A stretch of DNA of 64,000 bases from Clostridium sp. BSD9I1. Its GTDB lineage: Bacteria > Bacillota > Clostridia > Clostridiales > Clostridiaceae. Under the pieces are notes generated by a model, which was given only the letters and a program-made list of their open reading frames with translations, did no database searches and was not told where the DNA came from. Below, in pieces: positions 33,166 to 41,756 of this stretch. Position 1 is the stretch's first letter. Each line of letters opens with the position of its first letter. Location of the stretch: positions 186,001 through 250,000 of the forward strand of contig NZ_FYAM01000011.1 in NCBI RefSeq assembly GCF_900185645.1, read 5' to 3'. The translations under genes and the position numbers were made by a program.

Positions 33166-33720
33166 ATGGATTTAGAAGAATCAGCTCTTAAAGCCCAAGG
33201 AGGAGATAAAAAATCTTTAGAAGATTTATTTATATATTTTAAGCCCTACATTGTAAAGCAGGCCCACTGTATATATGTAAAGGGGTATGATATAGATGAT
33301 TTAATTCAAATAGGTTATGTAAGTCTTATGAAAGCCATAAAGATGTACAAGCCGTTAAATAAAAATTTCAATTATTATGCTCTAGCTTCAATCAAAAGAA
33401 ACTTTTATTATCTTATAAGACAAGAAGCTCGGCATAACGGAGAATACAGTATGGATTTTGAAACTGGTGGTGGATTAACTCTAGCTGACAGCATAGAAGA
33501 TAAATTTAACTTAGAGGAGGACTATGTAAAAAAGGAAGATATAAAAAGGTTAAAAGAAACCTTAAAACTCCTAAATAAAGAAGAAAAGGACTTAATAAAA
33601 TGGGTGTATTTTGATAAGAAAAGCCTAAAAGAATATACAGAGCTAAAAGGAATTACTTATCATCAGGGAAGATATAAAATGCACAAGGTGCTGCAAATGC
33701 TTAGAGAAGATTTAAAATAA
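33166..33720 (+). CDS. Sigma-70 family RNA polymerase sigma factor
   Basis: A 184-residue alternative sigma factor. Region 2 is GYDIDDLIQIGYVSLMKAIK followed by FNYYALASIKRNFYYLIRQ; region 4 is LLNKEEKDLIKWVYFDKKSL then ITYHQGRYKMHKVLQML. Region 3 is a short linker, so it is ECF-like in size though closer to the clostridial and phage-type group found with DUF1659/DUF2922 genes. The ribosome binding site is AAGGAG. Its predicted targets could include the TGTCCC-N16-GTGTC elements upstream of the operon; that is inference. Confidence 0.85.
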   Translation: MDLEESALKAQGGDKKSLEDLFIYFKPYIVKQAHCIYVKGYDIDDLIQIGYVSLMKAIKMYKPLNKNFNYYALASIKRNFYYLIRQEARHNGEYSMDFETGGGLTLADSIEDKFNLEEDYVKKEDIKRLKETLKLLNKEEKDLIKWVYFDKKSLKEYTELKGITYHQGRYKMHKVLQMLREDLK

Positions 33721-33768
33721 TATTTAATTTTTTCTCACTTTTCTTCTTTCTGCATATTAAATAGTGAA

Positions 33769-33791
33769 ACATCTCAAACGAATTGAGATGT
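33769..33791. promoter_or_regulatory. Hairpin upstream of the DUF1659 gene
   Basis: A perfect 9-bp inverted repeat ACATCTCAA / TTGAGATGT with a 5-nt loop, 60 bases before the DUF1659 start. No T-run follows, so it may be an operator or mRNA-stabilising structure. Confidence 0.5.
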
Positions 33792-33851
33792 ACTGATTTA
33801 TAACGAAATCACAGATTTCTATAAATCATGCAATTGAAAGGAGTTGATAGT

Positions 33852-34070
33852 ATGGCTGTTACAGCTGATATGGTTAAAAAGTCTTTAATTCTTGAATATG
33901 TAGTGGGAACTGATGACGAGGGCAAGGATGTCATTGGAAGTCAAAGATTCTCCAAAATTAAAACTACTGCTACTGATGATGCTTTAAATGCTGTTGCACA
34001 GGCAATATCTCCAGTACTTAAAAATCCAGTTTTATATACTAAGAAACAAGAAGACAGTGTTTTAGGCTAA
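33852..34070 (+). CDS. DUF1659 family protein
   Basis: A 72-residue protein matching DUF1659: SLILEYVVGTDDEGKDVIGS, then QRFSKIKTTATDDALNAVAQ. Function unknown; in many Firmicutes it precedes a DUF2922 gene and often a short YvrJ-type peptide. The start is the ATG after AAAGGAGTTGATAGT. Located just downstream of the sigma operon, possibly under its control. Confidence 0.85.
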   Translation: MAVTADMVKKSLILEYVVGTDDEGKDVIGSQRFSKIKTTATDDALNAVAQAISPVLKNPVLYTKKQEDSVLG

Positions 34071-34089
34071 TAAAAAGGAGGAATGATTT

Positions 34090-34305
34090 ATGGCTAAGAG
34101 TTTAGTTTTATCCTTTGTGAATGTTGGAGGAAAGAAGACCAGCATCACAGTAAACAATATAAAAGATGCAGTAACTGCTGCTGAAGCTAATACCCTTATG
34201 GACACTATAATTGCCCAAAATGTCTTTGAAACAAAAGACGGAGATCTCGCTAGTAAAAGCGGTGCTTATGTAGTAGACAGAGAAAAAACTGAAATAACAT
34301 TATAA
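34090..34305 (+). CDS. DUF2922 family protein
   Basis: A 71-residue protein matching DUF2922: KSLVLSFVNVGGKKTSITVN, then EANTLMDTIIAQNVFETKDG and AYVVDREKTEITL. The AGGAGG site lies in the 19-bp gap after the DUF1659 gene, so both are co-transcribed. Role unknown. Confidence 0.88.
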   Translation: MAKSLVLSFVNVGGKKTSITVNNIKDAVTAAEANTLMDTIIAQNVFETKDGDLASKSGAYVVDREKTEITL

Positions 34306-34431
34306 TTATCCTGAAGTAAAATAGTGACCCTTTTTAATCTATGCAAGGCAGTAAGTCCATTCACTGGGGGGTGCTGCCATTATATAAATATCTCCTAAAC
34401 TGTATTTAAATTTATAATCCAGCCTTATAAA

Positions 34432-34481
34432 AAAAAAGAGATAGTCCCTTGGGATTTTGCACCAGGGGCTACCTCTTTTAT
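34432..34481 (+). terminator. Terminator of the DUF1659-DUF2922 unit
   Basis: AAAGAGATAGTCCCT pairs with AGGGGCTACCTCTTT apart from two mismatches, followed by T residues. The bases before it (34371-34425) resemble 36447-36502 at roughly three of four positions, sharing GCCATTATATAAATA. No further gene is seen from 34306 to 34675; a weak CCTTAGA/TCTAAGG hairpin lies at 34652-34669. Confidence 0.7.
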
Positions 34482-34675
34482 TTATGGACATCTTCTAAAA
34501 TTGTGACATTTTGAGGGTGGAACCAAGTACTTTTATGTGAACATGCTTTGCTGGACACACTTGCTAAAAACAACTTCAATTCGGCAAGTAAATCTATAAA
34601 CCATTGATAACACTTAATTGGTTTGTAAAAATTTTTTTGTACTAAAATATCCCTTAGATTTCTCTAAGGAATACT

Positions 34676-35230
34676 TTATCTACATAGTTTTAAAGTCCTT
34701 AAAACTTCATACTCTTCAACTAAATCCTTACCATCATAAAAATCAAATTTATATCTTGAAGGTAAAGTTATTATATAATTTATAGCTTCATCAGTAAATA
34801 CACCGCTTGTTATTATAATACCATTAGTTATATTATCACCAACCATAGCACCTATAAGCTTTCTGACTATATTGTCATCTACTTTAAACTTTGCATTGTC
34901 ACTATAGGCATATCTTTTACATTCTACATAACACTTATCATTGCCCTTTCTACAAATAATATCTTTTCCACCGTCAGGTCCTTTAGCAGTTACAAATACA
35001 TCTAAAAAGCCTTCCTTTTCTAAGAATTCTCCACACCAATGTTCAAATTCATTAGGTGTAAGATTATCATGTAAATCATTTACTCGAACAATACCATGTT
35101 TTAGCCTATTAATATCTAAGGTAAATAATCTTCTTAATCTACTATATTTAATGGTCTCTATGATTAAAAATATTGCATATCCTATAACAGATATTACAAT
35201 AATTAATTTTATTTCATCCCAAGTTCTCAT
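34676..35230 (-). CDS. Membrane-anchored Mrr-type restriction endonuclease
   Basis: A 184-residue protein with one N-terminal transmembrane helix (residues 8-27) and a PD-(D/E)XK Mrr_cat domain: NEFEHWCGEFLEKEGFLDV (60-78), GPDGGKDIICRK with Asp90, and CYVECKRYA with Glu103 and Lys105. Known Mrr domains cleave modified or foreign DNA. The ribosome binding site is AAGGGGGGAA. It follows by 12 bases a paralogue that lacks these residues. Anchoring in the membrane suggests attack on DNA as it enters the cell. Confidence 0.82.
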   Translation of the reverse strand: MRTWDEIKLIIVISVIGYAIFLIIETIKYSRLRRLFTLDINRLKHGIVRVNDLHDNLTPNEFEHWCGEFLEKEGFLDVFVTAKGPDGGKDIICRKGNDKCYVECKRYAYSDNAKFKVDDNIVRKLIGAMVGDNITNGIIITSGVFTDEAINYIITLPSRYKFDFYDGKDLVEEYEVLRTLKLCR

Positions 35231-35242
35231 ACAGTTCCCCCC

Positions 35243-35812
35243 TTATATACTATTTTCTTGTTGTAGTATCAAAGATACTTCTTGCTCTCTTAGCTTTCTA
35301 TGAGCCTTAGTCAAAGATACTCCATCATACCAAGTAACTGATAACCTATCTGGCAGCTTTTCTAAATACTCTAATGCTCCGTTATTAAAATCTCCGGTTG
35401 TAATAACTATACCTTCAGTAATATTGTCGTGCTCCATAGTTCCAATAAATTGTTGGAGTTCCGGCCTACCTAATATAGCATAATCATCTTCTATCTCTTT
35501 TATCTCATCTGTTAACTTACACCAAACATAAACTTTATTTCCTTTATTCTCACATGTGATTGTTTTAAATTTGTTATCATCCCATGTATGTGTAATAGTA
35601 ACACCTGCATAACCCAATCTGACTAAAAAATCACTACACCAATCCTCAAAATCCCCTATAGATAGCTGTACTAAATGTTTTCTTGAAAGGAAAGCATACT
35701 TAAACCATTCTTTTTTATGAAAACTATTTAGTTTTTCATTAAGAATCCTAAGAAGTTTACTATAAATTTTTAAAGCGACAAATATTAACGCTATTATAAT
35801 AAATTGTTTCAA
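35243..35812 (-). CDS. Membrane-anchored Mrr-like protein without catalytic residues
   Basis: A 189-residue paralogue of the downstream Mrr protein: one transmembrane helix (3-20), GDFEDWCSDFLVRLGYAGV (53-71), then WDDNKFKTITCENKGNKVYV where the DGGKD motif should be, and VWCKL (Trp97) in place of ECKR. The C-terminal part (MEHDNITEGIVITTGDFNNG) matches the partner segment MVGDNITNGIIITSGVFTDE closely. Loss of both catalytic elements implies a structural or DNA-binding subunit. It starts at TTG after GGAGGTGGTTTAG. Confidence 0.75.
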   Translation of the reverse strand: MKQFIIIALIFVALKIYSKLLRILNEKLNSFHKKEWFKYAFLSRKHLVQLSIGDFEDWCSDFLVRLGYAGVTITHTWDDNKFKTITCENKGNKVYVWCKLTDEIKEIEDDYAILGRPELQQFIGTMEHDNITEGIVITTGDFNNGALEYLEKLPDRLSVTWYDGVSLTKAHRKLREQEVSLILQQENSI

Positions 35813-36110
35813 CTAAACCACCTCCATTTTTATTATTGCACCTACTGGAAAATATATACTCTCCTTCTCAAATAAATAAAAATGCTTAAGTTATAGTTCA
35901 ATATTCACGTTAAGTTTTCTTTACAAAAATTAAACTTTTGTTTATAACTTAATGGACTTATATTTTTTCCTTTAAATATATAATTGTTATTGGCAATATT
36001 GTATCAGTTTACCTGGAGTCCATGACACGTTAGATATCGTTATATTACGTCAACTTCGGAAAACTCATCTGTTCTTATACTCAGAGATAAGTATGATGTA
36101 TGAATAAATA

Positions 36111-36377
36111 AAGAAACCAGAAGGCGGATAAGTAGTCGGATTACATCATAGTACTAATGAAGCAGAGTAATTTCTGTAGAGGGAAGGATGTAACATATTA
36201 TTGGCCTTGTAAGATGACTTTGTGTGCTGTTTTGAGTATGAACATGAAGCAAAGTCCTTTTATAGTGGCTTAAAGAAAAGGCTATCTAAATTTAATTTAG
36301 ATATAGCTGAAGATAACACAAAGATAATTTATTTTAGAAAAAAAGCATACTTTGATAGAAAATTTGGATGGTTGTGA
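36111..36377 (+). pseudogene. Remnant of a group II intron reverse transcriptase
   Basis: From 36213 the + strand reads DDFVCCFEYEHEAKSFYSGL, then KKRLSKFNLDIAEDNTKIIY and FRKKAYFDRKFGWL before a stop, the part of LtrA-type maturases that follows the catalytic YADD. Here the codon before DD is a stop, and upstream the decayed frame reads KKPEGG, stop, VVGLHHSTNEAE with more stops. No intron ends can be defined. The rest of 35813-36763 shows no gene. Confidence 0.75.
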
Positions 36378-36654
36378 AAGGCAAAACCTATTCCACTGGT
36401 TACTATAAAACCTACGCAAGACTACAAGCTCTCTTCTGAGAACTTGTGGCCATTATATAAATACATCTAAATTGTATATGAGTTTGTAATCACTCCTAAA
36501 TAGAGAAATCTGCTGCTTTCCTTGCATTATTAAAAAATTGATGATAAGTATTTAATCTTTAGGACAACTTCCAAATTTATAAAATTTTACAAGATGAGCC
36601 AGATAGCTTTGCGACCGAGAGCAGAGATTAAGCTTCTTTATATAAAAAATAAAT

Positions 36655-36683
36655 AGTTACTTCAGAATTTACCCTAAGTAACT
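36655..36683. terminator. Terminator after the NERD gene
   Basis: AGTTACTT / AAGTAACT stem with a 13-nt loop; T-rich in the leftward direction, 80 bases past the NERD stop. Confidence 0.6.
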
Positions 36684-36763
36684 ATCTACTTTATTAGTAT
36701 TTCTGAATATAAACTTTTTAATATATTATTCAATATTTGATATAAATTAATAATTGGTATTTA

Positions 36764-37939
36764 TTACATACCGGCAATTTTAATCTCTTTTTCAAATTTA
36801 TTACTTAAAATATCGTCATACTTAATTATTAATTTATTAACATTAATGTCATTAACATTATGTAATTGTAATGTTAATTGCTTTTTCTCTGAAGGTATTA
36901 TTTCACCATACATCGTAAAATTATCATCTACATAACAATCAAGTTCATAACATTGATTGTTATTATCTGAAACAAAAAACTTAAAAAAGTACAAATCTAT
37001 AGGCTCTTTTGTATCATTATTTGTAATATCTAGATTAATTACAATTTTGTTCTCATATCTTGATAGCTTTATAATATCAACTTTAGTATTTAAATCATTT
37101 AAGTTCATGCTTTTGTTTATATTAGATACGCTAATGACATTATTAGACACATCTTTACTTTTATTATCCTCAATTAGGCTATTAGGGATTGATGAAATAA
37201 TCCAGAAAAATATTATGATGCTTGAAATTATGAAATAAGCTACTTGTCTGTTATTTATAATAATATATCTAAGCTTTTTCAAAACTTTCTTTAAAAATGA
37301 TATCCGATATTGTTTGATAATTTCACTTATTTCATTTAAGTTATAATCATCATAATACCCCTGAAAATTTTCTATATATTCATTAAGTCTATCAATTTTC
37401 ACTATTGGAACCTTTGAATATTCTGGACCTATAATCTGAGTATCTTTATTAGCAATAACTATTAAATCATTAATTTTATATTTATTATTTAAAATTTTTT
37501 CTAAAGTGTGTCTATGTTGTAATACTTGACGTGCAAAACTTTTTATATTTTTTTGACCTGTATTACTTATTTGTTTCCATATATCATTACCATCTATGCT
37601 TATAATTCCTGCATAATTCTTCGTTTCTATATTAAAAACGCCTTTTTTGGTTATCAAAATATGATCAATCTGACTTTCGCAATTATCATAGCTTAAGTTA
37701 GTATCATATAATAATACATTTTCTAATCTAACTTGCTTTAGAATATCATTTACATCATGCTCTCCTTCTATACCAGAAACAAATATACGCATCCCTTTTG
37801 ACAATTCCTTGTCAATGCCATATTTTTTATACCTCCAATATATCATATATATAAGAGCTATAATAATTGATAATTTAAAATATCTTAAAATAACCATTGC
37901 TAAAATAAGATAAAATACTGGATTTATTTTTTTAAACAT
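36764..37939 (-). CDS. NERD-domain membrane protein
   Basis: A 391-residue protein. N-terminal hydrophobic segments (about 8-36) precede a NERD nuclease-related domain (about 50-165: SGIEGEHDVNDILKQ, SQIDHILITKKGVFNIETKN with the Asp-x-His and Glu-x-Lys pattern of PD-(D/E)XK folds). Another transmembrane helix (about 230-250) leads to an external C-terminal beta domain (KIVINLDITNNDTKEPIDLY) resembling DUF4352. The start is the ATG after GGAGTGTGGCTT. It lies among other nuclease-fold proteins, in line with a DNA-processing or defence role. Confidence 0.78.
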   Translation of the reverse strand: MFKKINPVFYLILAMVILRYFKLSIIIALIYMIYWRYKKYGIDKELSKGMRIFVSGIEGEHDVNDILKQVRLENVLLYDTNLSYDNCESQIDHILITKKGVFNIETKNYAGIISIDGNDIWKQISNTGQKNIKSFARQVLQHRHTLEKILNNKYKINDLIVIANKDTQIIGPEYSKVPIVKIDRLNEYIENFQGYYDDYNLNEISEIIKQYRISFLKKVLKKLRYIIINNRQVAYFIISSIIIFFWIISSIPNSLIEDNKSKDVSNNVISVSNINKSMNLNDLNTKVDIIKLSRYENKIVINLDITNNDTKEPIDLYFFKFFVSDNNNQCYELDCYVDDNFTMYGEIIPSEKKQLTLQLHNVNDINVNKLIIKYDDILSNKFEKEIKIAGM

Positions 37940-38097
37940 AAGCCACACTCCTTCTGTTTTTATACAAAATTAGTATGTCTTATAAACTAGTAAATTATGT
38001 ATATTGCCAGTAGCATATTAATGACTCCGCTGCTCCTAATATTTTTCTGCTGTACTCCAAAGGCTTTAAATAGCAAGCTCGAGGCAAGCCTCTCGCC

Positions 38098-38114
38098 ATG
38101 GGGTCTGACCCCAT
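38098..38114. repeat. GC-rich palindrome
   Basis: ATGGGGTCTGACCCCAT forms an 8-bp hairpin around one base, unusually G/C-rich for this DNA. A second short palindrome GAGGCAAGCCTC lies at about 38081. Confidence 0.6.
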
Positions 38115-38184
38115 GAAATAAAATTGGAAACACATTAAAATATGTAAATATTGATTATTGTTAATATTATTATGTGAAAAGTTT

Positions 38185-38213
38185 AAGCCAGTGCTTGAGC
38201 AAGCATTGGCTTT
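38185..38213 (-). terminator. Terminator of the coiled-coil Mrr gene
   Basis: AAGCCAGTGCTTG pairs with CAAGCATTGGCTT around two bases, one mismatch, with T residues leftward. Confidence 0.8.
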
Positions 38214-38240
38214 CATAAATTCACTTAAAAATTAACTTTA

Positions 38241-39989
38241 TTAAGTATTTGCATTTAAAATTTTTGCTTCTTTTAAGTCTATTTTTGCCTTATGTCCATG
38301 TTTCTCAAGTAAGTATAATAAATTTCCACCATTAAGCAGAGTAATAGGTTTATTGTTAGCAAACTCATACGCATCAGGTCCATAATCTGCAGTAGTTACT
38401 AAAATACCTTTTGTTGCACCTTCATTCATTAATGTTCCATATAGATCTCGAACAGCAGATACACCAACTGTGTTTGTATATCGTTTTGCTTGAATTACAA
38501 TTTTTCCACCTCTAATAGGATCAGGGTCAAAGGCAACTGCATCCACACCTCCATCGCGACTTGCTTGAGTAACCTTTACTTCACCACCATTAACAGAAAA
38601 TTCATCTTCAAATAACTGTCTGATAAGATGCTCAAAATCTTCCCACGGGATTGCAGCTAAATTTGTTGAGTCATCTATTAAATGAGCAACATCATATGAT
38701 TCAACAAAGCGTTTATCATTCTTATCTAATGTTAAGATGGGCTTAATAGGTATAATACCTGCAAGCTTAGAACTACCTATACCTTTAAGATTTTTAAAAC
38801 AAGATTTAGGGTCTACATTTTTTAAATCTATAACTTTAAAATCCTCTTTTTTTACTTGGATACTTACAATACACACATCTTCTCGATTTCCTGTTGCCTT
38901 ATTTAAATAGTTAATCCAACCATTAAATTGAATTGCATCTATTGCATTTATTACATCTACCTCAAATTCTTCATGTAATACTCTTAAAATTAATCTATAA
39001 ACAGTAGTATCAAAGAGTCTTTCTATGTAGGAATCATTATGATAACTTTCTTTCATTTCGTCTTTTGAAGATATATACTTAACTTCTTTTAAACGCGGAA
39101 AACTTTCAATACTTGGCAGCATATACTCAATAATTAAAATCTTTGTATCCGGATTATAATCCAATTGAAAATCCTTTTGAAAAATATCAGGAAGCACCGA
39201 TTTATTTAATACCATTTCACAATATTCAAGAATTGCAGAAATATCATAAGATAAGTAATGTAATTTTAACCTATCAATTTTTGAATTGACTTCATTTTGT
39301 TTTGCCACATACTCCTCTTTTTTCTTGTTCCACTCATCAACTTTAGCAGTAAAATCACCCATACTTTTTTGATAATCTGCCTTTAATTTATTATTAAATT
39401 GAGTTTTCTCATCATAGATTATTTGCCACTTATTATAAGCCTCTTTATAAATCTGCTCTGCTTCAGCTATTGCTTTCTTCTCCAAAAATCTAAACATACC
39501 CGTAAAAATATTTAATTTTGGCTGAAATTCTATACCATATTTATCTGGAGCAACCGGTATTATATCATAATCAGGTTCACTTGGTTTTACTGGATAAGTT
39601 TCAGTAAACTCACCCTTAATCTTAAGCTGTTCCCATTCCATGACATGGCTAACTTTTAAAGTACTAAATAGTATATCTTCTATTTCTGATAATTTTTCTT
39701 CTACTTCTTTTGTTCTTTTAATAGCTTCTTCTGTTTTAGTATTTTTTATTTCTTCTATCCGTTTTTTCTCTAGTACTACATTCCATTTTTCTCTCCACTT
39801 ATCAACTTGTATTCTAACTTTATTTTTAAGTATATCTATTTCCGGAGCCGTAATTACTTTGTGATCTTTCAATCCATCATGCCAAATTTCTTGTTGAAAT
39901 TTCAATATCTTAGTGCGATTAGCATTCCACACTTTTTCAACGTGCCCATACTTTATTAAATTCTCAGCAATAACTTTTTTGTCTCTCAC
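38241..39989 (-). CDS. Coiled-coil restriction endonuclease with C-terminal Mrr domain
   Basis: A protein of about 582 residues. The first 270 residues are largely charged helices and coiled coil (KKRIEEIKNTKTEEAIKRTK, VDEWNKKKEEYVAKQNEVNS). A middle domain (about 280-440) is unrecognised. The C-terminal 130 residues are a full Mrr_cat domain: WEDFEHLIRQLFEDEF, QASRDGGVDAVAFDPDP and IVIQAKRYTN with Asp and Gln-x-Lys, then TKGILVTTADYG. Such proteins are modification-dependent or general DNases. The start is uncertain; GTG after AAGGAGATGCATGAA is preferred over an upstream TTG. Confidence 0.82.
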   Translation of the reverse strand: MRDKKVIAENLIKYGHVEKVWNANRTKILKFQQEIWHDGLKDHKVITAPEIDILKNKVRIQVDKWREKWNVVLEKKRIEEIKNTKTEEAIKRTKEVEEKLSEIEDILFSTLKVSHVMEWEQLKIKGEFTETYPVKPSEPDYDIIPVAPDKYGIEFQPKLNIFTGMFRFLEKKAIAEAEQIYKEAYNKWQIIYDEKTQFNNKLKADYQKSMGDFTAKVDEWNKKKEEYVAKQNEVNSKIDRLKLHYLSYDISAILEYCEMVLNKSVLPDIFQKDFQLDYNPDTKILIIEYMLPSIESFPRLKEVKYISSKDEMKESYHNDSYIERLFDTTVYRLILRVLHEEFEVDVINAIDAIQFNGWINYLNKATGNREDVCIVSIQVKKEDFKVIDLKNVDPKSCFKNLKGIGSSKLAGIIPIKPILTLDKNDKRFVESYDVAHLIDDSTNLAAIPWEDFEHLIRQLFEDEFSVNGGEVKVTQASRDGGVDAVAFDPDPIRGGKIVIQAKRYTNTVGVSAVRDLYGTLMNEGATKGILVTTADYGPDAYEFANNKPITLLNGGNLLYLLEKHGHKAKIDLKEAKILNANT

Positions 39990-40169
39990 TTCATGCATCT
40001 CCTTATATTTTGTCAAATAAAAAAATAAGCTTTCTATACGTGCAAATTAACGCCCTGATATATTGTCATATATAACACAATTTGGTACTATTTAGTATTA
40101 TGTTACAATATTAAATTTATATACTAAAAGATGTATCATTTGTTATGTATACTTGTTATATTCAACTGA

Positions 40170-40207
40170 AAATAAGCACCAGCTTTAATTTTAGCTGATG
40201 CTTATTT
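40170..40207 (-). terminator. Terminator of the hypothetical gene at 40231
   Basis: AAATAAGCACCAGCT pairs with AGCTGATGCTTATTT (one mismatch) with T-rich tails on both sides. Confidence 0.8.
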
Positions 40208-40230
40208 GTGTTTATAATTTATTGAAGAAA

Positions 40231-40848
40231 TTACTTATTATTTACTAATCTGTTTGCCACCTCAATTAAACTATTTCTAGATATAGGATTTACTTGATTA
40301 AAATTGATTGTTTCTTCATGTCCTTTAGTTAGCTCCCAATAGGTAAACTGTTCAATTTCGTGTGTTGTAATATTATCTTCAGTATTAAATTCTGTTAACA
40401 GACCTTTTATTATACTTGCTTCTAGATCTAAGTTGTAATTCTTGCCAAAAGCTAGAATAATTAATTTATTATCATTTACATCTATTAAGCATTCTATCAA
40501 TACTTGAAGTCCATTAACTCTACGTGTGGTATTTAACATTGATCTTTCAATACTAATTCTAGTTTCAAGATAATTTAAGTCACTAAAGCCACTATTATAG
40601 TTTGTTGAGTATATCTGTAAAAAATTTTGCAAAAAGTTTAATGGAATACTTCTCCAACTACTTCCTCTTATATCTATCTGCGTACTTGTATTATAAATGT
40701 ACTCATCTACGGGTTCTCTACTACCTCTCATAAAACTTTCTTTGATAATTCCATTAGCCTCAGAAATACCTCTAGCATAATATATGTTTTTACCTTTGAC
40801 TAGATCATTATTATAAGCCTTAAAAAATTCATATAGTCTTACTTGCAA
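40231..40848 (-). CDS. Hypothetical protein in the defence island
   Basis: About 205 residues, unknown family, no membrane segment: LQVRLYEFFKAYNNDLVKGK, YYARGISEANGIIKESFMRG, RGSSWRSIPLNFLQNFLQIY and a C-terminal EIEQFTYWELTKGHE. An open frame begins four codons upstream at TTG but the GGAG sequence there fits the TTG at 40848 with six-base spacing. Flanked by two nuclease loci, so possibly a defence accessory; nothing in the sequence shows a catalytic motif. Confidence 0.55.
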   Translation of the reverse strand: MQVRLYEFFKAYNNDLVKGKNIYYARGISEANGIIKESFMRGSREPVDEYIYNTSTQIDIRGSSWRSIPLNFLQNFLQIYSTNYNSGFSDLNYLETRISIERSMLNTTRRVNGLQVLIECLIDVNDNKLIILAFGKNYNLDLEASIIKGLLTEFNTEDNITTHEIEQFTYWELTKGHEETINFNQVNPISRNSLIEVANRLVNNK

Positions 40849-41027
40849 TTCATGCTCCAAAAAAATTAATTACATACTATAATTATTAAAATAATTTTGG
40901 ATATATGAATTACAATAAAATATATTATTCTAAAACCACCCATAATGTAATTTATATATATTTCAGTTATATTGAATTATAAAAAATAATAAATATATAG
41001 TGAATCAATTTCTTGAGGTAATTATAT

Positions 41028-41636
41028 TTGTATATTCAAACACATAGTGCTATTGGTGCTTCGGCAGTAGTACTAATAATCCACCCACCTTTAACAAGTC
41101 TTATTCCATGTATACTATTTTCAACCATGGGTTCCATTATTGTGGATATAGACCACCAATACATTGCTAACAAATTCATTTTTCCAATACTAGCTGTTAT
41201 TTTTACACTATGCTACTATTTAGATCTGCTTACTTTTAGTAAAAGTTTTATACTAGGTCTTTCTATATTTTTTATAACTATTATAACTTTCTATAGTAGT
41301 GGTCATAGAAATATAGCTCATTCTTTTTTAGGATTAATATTAGCATCTATACCAATTTACTTTATGAATAAAACTGTTATATCAGCATTTGCATTAGGAT
41401 ATTGCTTTCATCTAGTAGCTGATAGTTTTACTAGAAATGGAGTAAAATTCTTTTTCCCTTTCGATAAAACCTCCTATGGACTAAAGATTATAAATATGCA
41501 CACCACTAAAGACTTCCCTTTTTTTATTGCAAGCTTTTTCATTTTAACTTTAATGGTAATATATAAGTATAATTTATCTTATTTATTGTCCTATTTTATT
41601 AATATTTTAAATACATTTTTCTTTAACTTTATCTAA
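41028..41636 (+). CDS. YdjM-like membrane-bound metal-dependent hydrolase
   Basis: A 202-residue membrane protein of the YdjM/DUF457 family. Polar metal-site residues lie among helices: HSAIGAS near residue 6, GSIIVDIDHQYIANKF near 35, HRNIAHSFLG near 94 and FHLVADSFTRNGVKFFFPF near 126. It starts at TTG with GAGG nine bases upstream. It is the only rightward gene between 34.6 and 54 kb. The family is membrane hydrolase-like with LexA-regulated members in E. coli; its role here is unknown. Confidence 0.82.
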   Translation: MYIQTHSAIGASAVVLIIHPPLTSLIPCILFSTMGSIIVDIDHQYIANKFIFPILAVIFTLCYYLDLLTFSKSFILGLSIFFITIITFYSSGHRNIAHSFLGLILASIPIYFMNKTVISAFALGYCFHLVADSFTRNGVKFFFPFDKTSYGLKIINMHTTKDFPFFIASFFILTLMVIYKYNLSYLLSYFINILNTFFFNFI

Positions 41637-41676
41637 ATTAAATTTACTTATAATCTAATAGTTTAAAATATAAATG

Positions 41677-41699
41677 GCGATAAAAAACTTTTATCGCCA
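41677..41699. terminator. Bidirectional terminator between convergent genes
   Basis: GGCGATAAAA / TTTTATCGCC with a 3-nt loop, between the YdjM-like gene and the DUF2357 gene. Confidence 0.85.
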
Positions 41700-41756
41700 C
41701 TTGTACTTTAAATTATTAATTTGCCATCATTTATTCTTAAGGCAAAAACTTCTTCC

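Noticed and set aside
37995-38216. 73-codon leftward open frame between NERD and Mrr genes
   Set aside because: Spans a terminator and a GC-rich palindrome, lacks a ribosome binding site and shows no protein-like conservation pattern.
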